From Oscillospiraceae bacterium (GTDB lineage: Bacteria; Bacillota; Clostridia; Oscillospirales; Ruminococcaceae), in contig JAFTTI010000014.1 in the NCBI GenBank assembly GCA_017466865.1, positions 1-64,000 of the forward strand: a stretch of 64,000 nt of DNA, read 5' to 3'. How positions within the stretch are numbered: position 1 is the stretch's first letter; the number at the start of each line of letters is the position of its first letter. A model generated the notes under the pieces. The model worked only from the letters and a program-made list of their open reading frames with translations, searched no databases and had not been told where the DNA came from. The translations under genes were made by a program, and so were the position numbers. This document shows positions 1-8,531 of the stretch, one piece after another.

Positions 1-1029
1 GAGTTCTCCGCTTCAACGCTTCCTTGCAGCTTCAAGGATACAGCAAACGCTATTGAGAAGAAAGGATATATTCTGAAAGATACGCTGAATGTTGTTGACG
101 ACTATCACCCTGCAATGACATCAAGGGAGCGTCAGACAATGGATACAATTATGCAGTCTCTTTCCCGTGGCTACGGCGACAGAAAGGGGCGTGACCGAAT
201 GAACCCGGATATTTCTCTGCGTGAAAGCTCTGCTCCAAGAGGAAATGTTATTATCACGGGAGAGGATATTCCTGATATCGGACAGTCCGGTATTGCAAGA
301 AATTTTATTATTGAGCTTATGCCTGATGATGTTCCGCTGAGTGAATATCTCAGCCGTTCGCAGCAATATGCTCAGGACGGTTATTACAAACAGTTTATGC
401 GCGAATATATCAGCTGGCTTATTCCTCAGACAGAACAATTACCACAGAAACTGAAATCACGCTTTCTGTATTATCGTGACAGGGCGATTGAAGAAAATTC
501 CGCAGGCTTCGGAAGAACAGGCGGAGCGATTGCGTGGATGATGACAGGCTTTGAATATTTCCTTGCTTTCCTCCAGAACAGTCATATGATAAACGAGGAA
601 CAAATGAAAATCATGATTGACAATGCGTGGAAGGTTTTCACAAGACTTGCCGCAGCTCAGCTTGATAAATCGGCGGAAGAAACTCCGACAAAAATGTTCC
701 TTGAAGCTGTTGCGGATTTGATTGAAACAAAGAAAATCCATTTACAGACTGTGGGAGGATTTCCTGAGAATAACGGGGAGTTCACAGGCTATCGTGACGA
801 GAATAATTATTATTTTATTCCGTCGAAAATCTATGCCGAGGTCGAAAAATTATTTCAGCAGCAGAGTATGTCGTTCCCGCTTTCGAAGAACAGAATTATC
901 CGTCAGCTTGCAGTTGAGAGGATAAGTATTACAAACGGAAACAAAAACACTTACTCGAAGCGTATCGGTAAAAACACGGGAAAGTATTTATGTATCCCGA
1001 AGAATTTTATTGATGAAATTGCGGCGTAA
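1..1029 (+). CDS. Primase/helicase-type AAA+ ATPase of a mobile element, C-terminal part (5' end outside window)
   Basis: The frame is open from base 1, so this is the last 342 residues of a longer protein. A hydrophobic strand followed by two acidic residues (LNVVDDYHP, near residue 34) looks like a Walker B motif, and STGED-like sequence (VIITGEDIP, near residue 85) resembles the sensor region of the DUF927/primase-associated ATPases carried by Firmicutes mobile elements. The last ~100 residues contain no motif I recognise and may be a winged-helix DNA-binding tail. Its place just upstream of mobilization genes supports a role in element replication. The ATPase assignment is moderately sure; the substrate is unknown. 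Confidence 0.55.
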   Translation, partial: EFSASTLPCSFKDTANAIEKKGYILKDTLNVVDDYHPAMTSRERQTMDTIMQSLSRGYGDRKGRDRMNPDISLRESSAPRGNVIITGEDIPDIGQSGIARNFIIELMPDDVPLSEYLSRSQQYAQDGYYKQFMREYISWLIPQTEQLPQKLKSRFLYYRDRAIEENSAGFGRTGGAIAWMMTGFEYFLAFLQNSHMINEEQMKIMIDNAWKVFTRLAAAQLDKSAEETPTKMFLEAVADLIETKKIHLQTVGGFPENNGEFTGYRDENNYYFIPSKIYAEVEKLFQQQSMSFPLSKNRIIRQLAVERISITNGNKNTYSKRIGKNTGKYLCIPKNFIDEIAA

Positions 1030-1065
1030 TTTAATCAGAATTCTTGAAAAAGCAAATCAGTCATT

Positions 1066-1143
1066 TTCGGGGAAGGGAGTATAGCAAGCACTGAATATGG
1101 GTACACACTCTCCCATATTCGCTTGTCGGTGATACTCCCCGAA
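1066..1143. other. Nested inverted repeats, candidate oriT
   Basis: Four inverted-repeat pairs nest around one centre: TTCGGGG 1066-1072 with CCCCGAA 1137-1143; GGGAGTAT 1075-1082 with ATACTCCC 1132-1139; CAAGC 1085-1089 with GCTTG 1121-1125; GAATATGGG 1093-1101 with CCCATATTC 1112-1120. It lies in the 181-bp gap directly upstream of mobC and the relaxase, the usual place for an origin of transfer. The nic position cannot be read from sequence alone. Confidence 0.55.
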
Positions 1144-1210
1144 CCCCGAAGCAATCGACAATTCTGTCTCGGAAAAATTTTATTTTTATGAAAGGAACGG
1201 TGAAAAAATT

Positions 1211-1540
1211 ATGGCAGAAAGACTCCGACCCGTGCAGATGAAATTCTATGTAACCGAGGAGGAGAAGAACTTTATTTACAAGAAAATGTCGCTTATCGGT
1301 GTTAAGAATTTATCTGCGTATCTGAGAAAAATGGCAATCGACGGACAGCTTGTCCGCATAGAAACCACAGACCTTGATGAGATATGCAGGCAGATAAGCG
1401 GCATAGCAAAGAATATCAATCAGATTGCCAAACGTATAAATGCAACGGATAATATTTTCTTGGAAGATATCCGTGAAATGAAAAAGAAAGTTGAGGAAGT
1501 ATGGCAGTTACTGAAATCCACGCTATCCGCACTACTCTGA
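1211..1540 (+). CDS. mobC: MobC-like relaxosome accessory protein
   Basis: A 109-residue protein with the layout of the bacterial mobilization protein MobC family: an N-terminal beta strand and ribbon-helix-helix-like segment (VQMKFYVTEEE, then helices ending near NLSAYLRKMAIDG) and a C-terminal helix containing the typical N-Q-I-A-K-R-I-N stretch. MobC proteins bind oriT and help the relaxase nick. It sits just after the nested repeats that may be oriT, and its end overlaps the relaxase start by 40 bp, so the two are translationally linked. The nearest purine-rich site (AAAGGAACGG) is further from the ATG than usual. Confidence 0.8.
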   Translation: MAERLRPVQMKFYVTEEEKNFIYKKMSLIGVKNLSAYLRKMAIDGQLVRIETTDLDEICRQISGIAKNINQIAKRINATDNIFLEDIREMKKKVEEVWQLLKSTLSALL

Positions 1541-2835
1541 ATAAGGCTCTCGACTATATTATGAATCCGAAGAAAACGGATAATACACTTCTGGTTGACG
1601 GCTTCGGATGTTCACCTGAAACGGCAGCTTTGCAGTTTGAGCTTGTAAAGAGAAATAATTTCAAGACAGGCGGCAAGCTCGGCTTTCACGTTATACAATC
1701 CTTTTCTCCGGGAGAGGTGAATTACGAAACTGCTCACAGAATCGGAATGGAGCTTGCAGATAAAATCTTTGAGGGACGTTTTCAGTATGTCTGTGCTACA
1801 CACATCGACAGAGGGCACGTTCACAATCACATTATTGCAAACTCCGTCAGTTTTATTGACGGTAAAAAGTTCTACGACCAGAAAAAGACTATGTACAAAA
1901 TCAGAGAGTTCAGCGATGAGCTTTGCAGAGAAAACGGACTGTCTGTTATAGCAGAGCCGAAGGAAAAAGGCAGAAGTCAGTATGAGCATAGTCTTGATAA
2001 AAAGGGCAAGAGCTGGAAATCGCTTCTCAGAAAAAATATTGATGAGGCTATTCTGAAAACGCAGTCGTGGGATGAATTTCTTTTGTATATGCAGAATTTG
2101 AAATATGAAATAAAGCAAGGAAAATATATTTCATTCAGAGCTGAGGGTCAGGAGCGTTTCATCCGTTCAAAAACACTCGGGACTGATTATACCGAAGAAA
2201 GACTCCGTGAAAGAATTTCGGGAGCAAGAACAAATCCGACTGTTTCACTTATCATCGACATTGAAAACTGCTTCAAGGAGAAACAGCGAAATCCCGAAGC
2301 GTTCAGACAGTGGGCTACTGTACAGAATCTTAAAACTATGGCAAACACAGTGAACTATCTGACGGAGAGAAATATGCTGAGCTATTCGGCACTTTCGGAA
2401 AAGTATACGGCTTTGAAAGAAAAGTACAACGCTGACCGAACTCGTATCAAGGAAGTCGAACAAAGGCTCAAGGTTATTGCCGAGGATATAAAAAACATCG
2501 ACAATTATCGTAAGCACAAGCCTGTTGCTGACAAGCTTGAAACGGTTGTTTTCAAGGAAAAGTTCAGGCGTGAGCACGAGAGCGAGCTGATTATTTTTAC
2601 TGCCGCCGAGAAGTATCTGAAGAAAAGGTTTGACGGCGAGAAAGCTCCACTAATTAAGGAACTTCGTGCTGAACAAAAGAGGCTTTATGCCGAGAAGGAC
2701 AGGCTGTATAACTCTTATAACAGTGCAAAATCTGAAATCAAGGAGCTTGATATGGTGATGAAAAATGTGGATATGATTCTCGGGAAGGACAAGGAAAAAT
2801 CTGTACAGAAACAAAGGACAAACGAGCTGGAATAA
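1501..2835 (+). CDS. Relaxase/mobilization nuclease (VirD2/MobA-like, MOBP type)
   Basis: A 444-residue relaxase. The metal-binding histidine motif is visible as HIDRGHVHNH (near residues 101-110), and the conserved N-terminal start (AVTEIHAIRTTLNKALDYI) carries the expected region for strand nicking, although the catalytic Tyr is not obvious and should be assigned by alignment. The C-terminal third (from about residue 300) is charged and heptad-rich, likely coiled coil. A GAGGAA ribosome site sits directly before the ATG, inside the mobC end. It would nick oriT and pilot the strand; no coupling or type IV secretion genes are visible here, so transfer would need a helper or genes left of the window. 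Confidence 0.88.
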   Translation: MAVTEIHAIRTTLNKALDYIMNPKKTDNTLLVDGFGCSPETAALQFELVKRNNFKTGGKLGFHVIQSFSPGEVNYETAHRIGMELADKIFEGRFQYVCATHIDRGHVHNHIIANSVSFIDGKKFYDQKKTMYKIREFSDELCRENGLSVIAEPKEKGRSQYEHSLDKKGKSWKSLLRKNIDEAILKTQSWDEFLLYMQNLKYEIKQGKYISFRAEGQERFIRSKTLGTDYTEERLRERISGARTNPTVSLIIDIENCFKEKQRNPEAFRQWATVQNLKTMANTVNYLTERNMLSYSALSEKYTALKEKYNADRTRIKEVEQRLKVIAEDIKNIDNYRKHKPVADKLETVVFKEKFRREHESELIIFTAAEKYLKKRFDGEKAPLIKELRAEQKRLYAEKDRLYNSYNSAKSEIKELDMVMKNVDMILGKDKEKSVQKQRTNELE

Positions 2836-2873
2836 AAACTTTTGCATATGACCGAAAAATTTCTCCCAGGTAC

Positions 2874-2902
2874 TTGACAAACGCATAACAAATCTGTATA
2901 AT
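2874..2902 (+). promoter_or_regulatory. Sigma-A promoter for tnpV-int
   Basis: TTGACA (2874-2879) and TATAAT (2897-2902) are both perfect consensus with 17-bp spacing. It precedes tnpV by about 70 bp and separates the integration module from the mobilization genes. The sequence ACGCATAA occurs at 2881 and again at 2941 and could be a binding repeat. Confidence 0.85.
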
Positions 2903-2970
2903 CGCTTTAAAGTGCTAAATCAACTTGTAGGATAGTCTTTACGCATAAACCAAAAACGGAGGAAAATGTT

Positions 2971-3354
2971 ATGAAAAAAGAGTTTACAGAGATTGTCGGT
3001 GGAACAGAAATCCGCTATGTTCTTGATGAAGCGACGGGGACTTATCTTCCCGACTGGGAATTGCCAAAGCAGCGTGAGCTTGGTCGCTACGGAAGAATGA
3101 GAGCTGAGTTTCTGAAAGGAAATCACAAGGGTCTGTACCAAGCAATGCTTATAAAAGGAACGCTGAACGAGCATTGTGCCAAGGTTGAGGATACAGCTTA
3201 CGAGAGACTTGACCGAATGGTAAAAGCTATGGCTAAGGCTGACGGGCTTAACGAAGAGATGAAGAATACAGACTCTTTGCATAGGGTTGGTATGATGAAC
3301 AATTACAGAAACTGTGCAGAGGAAATTATTTTTGACGAGATAATCTATGGGTAA
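2971..3354 (+). CDS. tnpV: TnpV family transposon-encoded protein
   Basis: A 127-residue protein matching the TnpV family of Firmicutes mobile elements: the LPDWELP motif near residue 27, a central GRYGRMRAEFLKGNHKGLY stretch, and the C-terminal MNNYRNCAEEII signature. TnpV members sit next to integrases in mobilizable transposons; their biochemical role is not established. The gene lies between a consensus promoter and the integrase, which begins 11 bp downstream, so both are probably one transcript. Ribosome site GGAGGA precedes the ATG. Confidence 0.85.
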   Translation: MKKEFTEIVGGTEIRYVLDEATGTYLPDWELPKQRELGRYGRMRAEFLKGNHKGLYQAMLIKGTLNEHCAKVEDTAYERLDRMVKAMAKADGLNEEMKNTDSLHRVGMMNNYRNCAEEIIFDEIIYG

Positions 3355-3365
3355 GGAGGAAAGCA

Positions 3366-4796
3366 ATGGCGGCAATCGAAGAACGAAAAAATAAAAAAGG
3401 CGAAGTTGTCAGTTATCGGTTTCGTGTTTCTCTGGGATATGATGTTCACGGAAAGCAAGTAACGAAGCAAAAGACGTGGAAACCTCTCCCGAATATGACG
3501 AAAACGCAAATTAAGAAAGAGCTAAATAAACAAGCGCAGCTCTTTGAAATGGAGTGTATGCAAGGACAGTGCGTAGATGATAATATTACTTTTAAACAGC
3601 TTTATGAAATGTGGTGGAATGAATATGCTACTGTAAATCTGAAGAAAACCACACTAAAAAGCTACAAGGGTATGATGCCGAATGTCCTTGATGCTATCGG
3701 ACATCTTAAGCTTTGTAAAATTCAACCGCATCACCTTAACGAGTTCTATGCTTCGCTTATGGGCAGAGATGTAAAGTCTAATGAAGCTGTCACACCTGCC
3801 GTTGATTTCAGAGAATATATCCTCGTTCACGATGGTAAGAAATGTAACCACCCCCGTATGAAGCAGAAAGACCTTGCGGAAAAATCAGGAGTATCTCTCA
3901 CAACTCTGAAAGTATTGATGAAAGGAAATCCTATCAGCGTTAAATGTGCTCAAAGAATTGCGGAGGCGCTTGGGCTTGATTATAAAAAGGTATTCAAGGA
4001 TGTAAAACGTAAGCAAGTGTCGGCGGTAACTGTAAAACGCTACAATGCGATGATTTCAGGAATTTTCCGCCACGCAGTCATACAGAATATAATACCTGTC
4101 AATCCGTGTACAAGAATAAGAACGCCAAAAAGCGTAAAAAAAGAAGCTTCATATCTTGACGAAAATGAAGCATTGCGTCTTTTCAGCGAGCTTGAAACAG
4201 CTCCTGAGCCATACAGAACAGCAACAAGATTGTGCATGTTTCTCGGATTACGCCGTGGTGAGCTTTGCGGACTCAGTTGGGACGATGTGGATTTTGAGCG
4301 TTCTCTGATTTCTGTAAGGAGAAATGTACTATATAATTCAGATGATGGATTATATGAGGATACACCTAAGACTTACAGCTCAATTCGTGATATAAAGGTG
4401 TCTGACAGTATTATGGATATGCTCAAAGAATACAAAAAGGGACAGGAAGCATACAGTGAAGAGCTTGGCGATAAATGGGAGGAAAGCAACAAGATTTTTA
4501 CTAATCCAATGGGAGGTTGGCTTCGTCCCGATAGCTTTTCAAAGTGGTTTTCTAAGTTCTGTAAAGAGAAAGGATTTGAAAATACACACGCACATACACT
4601 CAGGCATACGTCGGCAACGCTGATGATTATGAACGGAGTACCTCTGAGGGTCGTTTCGCAGCGACTCGGACATAACAGCACCACGGTAACAAATGATATT
4701 TACACGCATGTTATTCAGCGAGCTGATGAAATGGCGGCAACGGCACTTGACAAGGTTTTGTTCAGCCAAAACAACAGTAGTGAAAGCATTGCGTAA
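3366..4796 (+). CDS. int: Tyrosine integrase with an inserted Cro/CI-type helix-turn-helix
   Basis: A 476-residue Tn916-type site-specific recombinase. The N-terminal arm-binding domain spans roughly residues 1-60, the SAM-like core-binding region begins near 73, and the catalytic domain runs from about 260. The active site is complete: R296 (GLRRGEL), H410-T-L-R413, H436 (LGH) and nucleophile Y446. Unusually, residues about 163-210 look like an XRE-type helix-turn-helix (QKDLAEKSGVSLTTLK ... AQRIAEALGL) inserted inside the core-binding domain. A rho-independent terminator and then a tRNA-Thr gene follow, fitting insertion at a tRNA. Confidence 0.92.
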   Translation: MAAIEERKNKKGEVVSYRFRVSLGYDVHGKQVTKQKTWKPLPNMTKTQIKKELNKQAQLFEMECMQGQCVDDNITFKQLYEMWWNEYATVNLKKTTLKSYKGMMPNVLDAIGHLKLCKIQPHHLNEFYASLMGRDVKSNEAVTPAVDFREYILVHDGKKCNHPRMKQKDLAEKSGVSLTTLKVLMKGNPISVKCAQRIAEALGLDYKKVFKDVKRKQVSAVTVKRYNAMISGIFRHAVIQNIIPVNPCTRIRTPKSVKKEASYLDENEALRLFSELETAPEPYRTATRLCMFLGLRRGELCGLSWDDVDFERSLISVRRNVLYNSDDGLYEDTPKTYSSIRDIKVSDSIMDMLKEYKKGQEAYSEELGDKWEESNKIFTNPMGGWLRPDSFSKWFSKFCKEKGFENTHAHTLRHTSATLMIMNGVPLRVVSQRLGHNSTTVTNDIYTHVIQRADEMAATALDKVLFSQNNSSESIA

Positions 4797-4813
4797 ATCA
4801 TAAAGAAATATTT

Positions 4814-4847
4814 AATCGGTTGGGGAAAATCCTGACCGATTTTTTTG
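4814..4847 (+). terminator. Terminator after the integrase
   Basis: AATCGGT (4814-4820) pairs with ACCGATT (4835-4841), followed by a run of T. It lies 18 bp past the integrase stop codon. Confidence 0.75.
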
Positions 4848-4985
4848 ATATAATTCCCATAATACCCTCGTAAATCCCTGATAAAGCCCTGACGACTGTT
4901 TGGCAATCGGGAAAGAAAACAAAATCTGTCGGATTTTCAGGGATTTACATAAATCCCACGGTACAGATTATAATAGAAAAACAAT

Positions 4986-5013
4986 AACCACGCAGTCCTA
5001 AACCTGCGTGGTT
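4986..5013 (-). terminator. Terminator of the tRNA-Thr gene
   Basis: AACCACGCAG (4986-4995) pairs perfectly with CTGCGTGGTT (5004-5013). Read on the minus strand it follows the tRNA and runs into ATTGTTTTTCT. Confidence 0.75.
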
Positions 5014-5023
5014 AAGCTATTTG

Positions 5024-5098
5024 TGGAGCTGGTGACGGGATTTGAACCTGCGACCTGCGCATTACGAATGCGCTGCACTACCACTGTGCTACACCAGC
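5024..5098 (-). tRNA. tRNA-Thr(CGT), CCA encoded
   Basis: On the minus strand a full cloverleaf is present: acceptor GCTGGTG/CACCAGC, D stem GCAC/GTGC, anticodon stem GCGCA/TGCGC with loop TTCGTAA (anticodon CGT), T loop TTCAAAT, and encoded CCA at 5026-5024. The T stem GCAGG/CCCGT has one A-C mismatch. The D stem GCAC/GTGC differs from the GCTC/GAGC in the nearby broken copy by a compensatory pair change. It is the attachment gene or a rebuilt version of it; function is likely but the mismatch is a caution. Confidence 0.8.
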
Positions 5099-5126
5099 AA
5101 ATATTAAATTTTAAGGGGACGGGCGT

Positions 5127-5168
5127 GACATTACGAATGAGCTGCACTACCAGCTGTGCTACACAAGC
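5127..5168 (-). pseudogene. Degenerate tRNA-Thr 5' half
   Basis: Minus-strand sequence from 5168 matches the 5' half of tRNA-Thr (GCTTGTGTAGCACAG, then CATTCGTAATG), but the anticodon stem is broken and nothing resembling a T arm follows. It is most like the intact copy at 5024-5098. Interpreted as an old attachment-site remnant. Confidence 0.65.
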
Positions 5169-5193
5169 GTTTTTATTAAATTAGTTATTTTTT

Positions 5194-5211
5194 GTCGCAG
5201 GTCCCTGCGAC
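5194..5211. repeat. Perfect inverted repeat near tRNA fragments
   Basis: GTCGCAGG (5194-5201) and CCTGCGAC (5204-5211) form a perfect palindrome with a 2-bp centre. The same CCTGCGACCTGC sequence occurs in the T-arm/variable region of the intact tRNA-Thr (5047-5058), suggesting that this is another tRNA-derived fragment. Confidence 0.5.
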
Positions 5212-5324
5212 CTGCCACTGATAGAAAAATAGTCGTCTTCCTCTGCTGTCCGCTGTCGGAATACTCCTTATTTCTATCCCTCGCCGTTTCCTTTCATCTC
5301 ACACAGTGAGCAGTCAACGGCTCG

Positions 5325-5365
<41 letters not shown>

Positions 5366-5442
5366 ATTCTGACACTACATTATTATACACTCAGAAGCCT
5401 GTAATGTCAACAATGAGGGTTTAAAATATTTGTCGATAGGTG

Positions 5443-5471
5443 TTTACATTTGGGGATATGTGTGGTATAAT
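5443..5471 (+). promoter_or_regulatory. Promoter of the signal-peptidase-like gene
   Basis: TTTACA (5443-5448), 17 bp, TATAAT (5466-5471). It lies about 50 bp before the ATG at 5520. Confidence 0.8.
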
Positions 5472-5519
5472 GCTATATGTATTATTGTATCATCTTTTCT
5501 TATTCAAGGAGGAACAATT

Positions 5520-6842
5520 ATGGCTAAGGCTTTACACGGATTTGACGAAGAAAAGCGTCGTAATCCGCTTACTATAGTAGAAATTATCATCATAGTAGTG
5601 TGCGCACTGCTTATTATTTCAATGCTCTGTTGCTATTTCCTTTTCTCGAAAACAGGCTCTGCGCCCAATATTTTCGGAAAGATGATTTATGTTACAGAAG
5701 CTACTAATATGGAACCTAACATTCCCGCAGGTTCAGCGGTTTTCGCAAGTAGCGATAATTTAAGTTTTCTCAAAACGGGCGATGTTGTTCTTTTCAGAAC
5801 AGCGGGTGCCGATAACGAACAGATAACAGGTGTTCTTCGTATCCAGGGCGTTGAAACCGACGATGCAGGAAAAGTTTACTACACCCTCCGCGGTGACGCG
5901 AACGCACCCACAGAAACAATAAAACTTCCCAAAGAAAATATACTCGGTCAGTGTAAGACCTATGACGAAGTTCTCGGCGCGGTTATCAGTTTTGCAACAT
6001 CAACAATGGGACTTCTGACAGTAGTTATCATTCCCTGCGTTCTTCTCATTGTTTTCCAGATTATAAGAATTGTCAGAATAAAGAGCGATTATGAATACGC
6101 TAACGATAAAGACGATGACGACGATGACGACAGTTTCATGTATGCCGATGAAGATGACGATGATTATATCTTCAATTTCGATATAAAGAAAAAACCCGTC
6201 GCTGAAACTCAGCCCGTAGTCAACGAAACTCCCGCACCCGCGGTTACAGATTTCGCTCAGGCATCATCAGTAGAAACTGTTGAAGAAAAAATCGGAACTC
6301 CCGCAGCTCAGGCATACACAGAACCTGAACCCGTTGAAAGACCTGTAAACAAGGCTTATGTTGATAATGACGGCGCGGGACAGTATCATAAAAACCCCGC
6401 CCCCACAGCGACAACAGAAGATTTCAGAAGAAGCGTCAGAAACGATGCTGCATCTGAAATTCCGAGTTTCAGAAAACGCACAACAAGAACAGCCCAGACA
6501 AGACCTACAAATAATTTCACAGCGGATGATTTACTCGCTTCTGTTGAAGCTTCACAGAGAAGCATAAATAATTCAATGACTCAGACACCCGCAGAAGAAC
6601 CTGTTAAACCTGCAAGACAGCAGAGCTATGAGATACCAAAACTCAACGAACCTGCGGTTTCTCCTTTCAGTGTTTATCAGAAAGAAGAAGAGGTTGTTCC
6701 TCCTCCTGCAGTTGAAAAGCCCGTTGATATAACAATCCCCGTTAATGCGGCAATCCCTGAAGAAACCATAGCACCTCCTCCGAAGAAGAGTACAAACAAA
6801 ACGGTTGAGGAACTTATGCGAATGATTGACGAAGCTAACTAA
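5520..6842 (+). CDS. Signal peptidase I-like membrane protein lacking the catalytic Ser, with acidic and Pro-rich tail
   Basis: A 440-residue protein. The start at 5520 is chosen because AAGGAGG lies just upstream; an earlier in-frame ATG overlaps the promoter. A TM helix (about 18-42) is followed by an S26 peptidase-like fold with box-B-type sequence ATNMEPNIPAGS (62-72) and LRGDANAP (123-130), then a second TM helix (about 160-184). In active type I signal peptidases the residue before the M-x-P is the nucleophile Ser; here it is Asn63. The cytoplasmic part begins with Asp runs (198-204), then a long Pro/Glu/Thr-rich linker ending in a short helix. Catalysis is therefore doubtful; it may be a scaffold. 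Confidence 0.75.
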   Translation: MAKALHGFDEEKRRNPLTIVEIIIIVVCALLIISMLCCYFLFSKTGSAPNIFGKMIYVTEATNMEPNIPAGSAVFASSDNLSFLKTGDVVLFRTAGADNEQITGVLRIQGVETDDAGKVYYTLRGDANAPTETIKLPKENILGQCKTYDEVLGAVISFATSTMGLLTVVIIPCVLLIVFQIIRIVRIKSDYEYANDKDDDDDDDSFMYADEDDDDYIFNFDIKKKPVAETQPVVNETPAPAVTDFAQASSVETVEEKIGTPAAQAYTEPEPVERPVNKAYVDNDGAGQYHKNPAPTATTEDFRRSVRNDAASEIPSFRKRTTRTAQTRPTNNFTADDLLASVEASQRSINNSMTQTPAEEPVKPARQQSYEIPKLNEPAVSPFSVYQKEEEVVPPPAVEKPVDITIPVNAAIPEETIAPPPKKSTNKTVEELMRMIDEAN

Positions 6843-6885
6843 TAGCACAAAAATCTTACACTACCCGTATAGTTAAACAAAAATC

Positions 6886-6921
6886 CCCGACTTATTTCTT
6901 TCTGTAATAAGTCGGGTTTTT
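6886..6921 (+). terminator. Terminator
   Basis: CCCGACTTATT (6886-6896) pairs with AATAAGTCGGG (6906-6916), followed by TTTTT. Confidence 0.85.
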
Positions 6922-6939
6922 ATTATCTTTATATATTCC

Positions 6940-6968
6940 TTGCAATATGATGTTTACGGTGTTATAAT
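6940..6968 (+). promoter_or_regulatory. galT promoter
   Basis: TTGCAA (6940-6945), 17 bp, TATAAT (6963-6968), 35 bp before the galT ATG. Confidence 0.8.
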
Positions 6969-7003
6969 GAAAAAAAGATATTTCAGAATGGGGATGAATA
7001 TCA

Positions 7004-8494
7004 ATGATTTATGGGGCAATAGATAAAATCATCGATTATGCTTTAAAAAAGAAACTCATATCAGAATATGACATCTATGTTGTCAGAAATTATTTTATTG
7101 ATGCACTCTGCCTTGATGAATACAAGAATACCGATTCTCGCTATAACGGTGAATCTGTTGATGAACTTCTTTCTCCTCTGATAGAATATGCCTGTGAAAA
7201 CGGCATTATTGATGATACCTCAAATTCACGCGATTTGTTCGATACAAAACTTATGGGCATATTAACCCCTATGCCGAGAGAGGTAGCAAGAGTATTTGAG
7301 GACCTTCGTAATGAAAATCCCCGAAAAGCAACAGAATGGTATTATTCTTTAAGTAAAGAACTTAACTATGTCAGAGAGGGAAGAATAGCCAGAAACCTCA
7401 CCTGGCAATACGAATGTGAATATGGAAATTTAGATATAACAATAAATCGTTCAAAACCCGAGATAGACCCTCGTGATATTGAAAAACAGAATAAAGAAAA
7501 AATATCGGATTATCCTTTATGCCCGTTATGTCCTGAAAACGCAGGATATAAAGGCGATATAAAACATCAGGCAAGACAGAATCTGCGTCCCTTGCCGATA
7601 AATGTAAACGGCGAAAAATGGCAACTTCAGTATTCGCCTTATGGCTATTACAACGAACATTGTATTGCCTTTAATGAAAAACATGTTCCTATGATTGTGG
7701 ATGAAAATATCTTTGATAAACTTATTGATATTGTCGATTATCTTCCACATTATTTCATAGGTTCAAATGCGGATTTGGCAATTGTAGGCGGTTCGATTCT
7801 CAATCACGAGCATTTTCAGGGCGGAAATTATAGTTTCACAATAGAAGAAGCAGGTTTTGAAACAGAGTTTGAAATCAAAGGTTACTCCGATGTTAAGGCG
7901 GGAATCTTAAACTGGCCTGTATCCGTTATAAGACTTATTTCAAAAAACAGAAAAAGCCTTTCAGAATGTTCTTCACATATCTTTTCAAAGTGGAGAAAAT
8001 ACTCTGATGAAAACGCAGGAATAATCGCTGATACTAACGGCATACCTCATAATACAGTTACTCCCATTATGAGAAAAAACGGCGATTTTTATGAATGTGA
8101 TATTGCCCTCAGAAATAATATTACTACAACAGATAAACCTTTCGGAGTTTTTCATTCATCATCCTCACTTCATCATATAAAGAAAGAAAATATAGGTCTT
8201 ATCGAGGTTATGGGACTTGCAGTTTTACCCGCAAGACTTGAAAAGGAATTTTTCATCCTTGAAAAAGCAATGCTTTCGGGTGAAAATCTTTATGACATTC
8301 CCGAAATAAAAAATCACGCAGAATGGGGATATGATATTTTAAACCGCTATCCCGATTTTTCTGAAGAAAACGCCGATGAAATCTTAAAAACCGAAACAGG
8401 AAAAGCCTTTTTTATGATGCTTTGCGACTCGGCAGTTTTCAAAAAAAATGACGAAGGCAGAAAAGCTTTCAGAAGATTTATAGATACTTTATAA
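7004..8494 (+). CDS. galT: UDP-glucose-hexose-1-phosphate uridylyltransferase (class 2 GalT)
   Basis: A 496-residue cytosolic enzyme of the Firmicutes GalT class, exchanging UMP between UDP-glucose and galactose 1-phosphate in the Leloir pathway. Recognisable stretches are CPLCPENAGYKGDIKHQAR (near 173-191) and ILNHEHFQGG (near 264-273), which holds the active-site histidines of this class. Length is as expected. Ribosome site GGGGAT lies before the ATG and the gene has its own promoter. No galK is adjacent; an aldose epimerase family gene lies about 1 kb downstream on the other strand. Confidence 0.93.
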   Translation: MIYGAIDKIIDYALKKKLISEYDIYVVRNYFIDALCLDEYKNTDSRYNGESVDELLSPLIEYACENGIIDDTSNSRDLFDTKLMGILTPMPREVARVFEDLRNENPRKATEWYYSLSKELNYVREGRIARNLTWQYECEYGNLDITINRSKPEIDPRDIEKQNKEKISDYPLCPLCPENAGYKGDIKHQARQNLRPLPINVNGEKWQLQYSPYGYYNEHCIAFNEKHVPMIVDENIFDKLIDIVDYLPHYFIGSNADLAIVGGSILNHEHFQGGNYSFTIEEAGFETEFEIKGYSDVKAGILNWPVSVIRLISKNRKSLSECSSHIFSKWRKYSDENAGIIADTNGIPHNTVTPIMRKNGDFYECDIALRNNITTTDKPFGVFHSSSSLHHIKKENIGLIEVMGLAVLPARLEKEFFILEKAMLSGENLYDIPEIKNHAEWGYDILNRYPDFSEENADEILKTETGKAFFMMLCDSAVFKKNDEGRKAFRRFIDTL

Positions 8495-8500
8495 TAAAAA

Positions 8501-8530
8501 AACCATCCATATCAATGGATGGTTTTTTAT
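8501..8530. terminator. Bidirectional terminator between galT and the SPFH gene
   Basis: AACCATCCAT (8501-8510) pairs with ATGGATGGTT (8515-8524), flanked by A-run and T-run, so it serves both convergent genes. Confidence 0.88.
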
Positions 8531-8531
8531 T

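Noticed and set aside
5430-5519. Upstream start of the signal-peptidase-like gene
   Set aside because: It lies before the promoter -35 and -10 hexamers at 5443-5471, so it cannot be on the main transcript.
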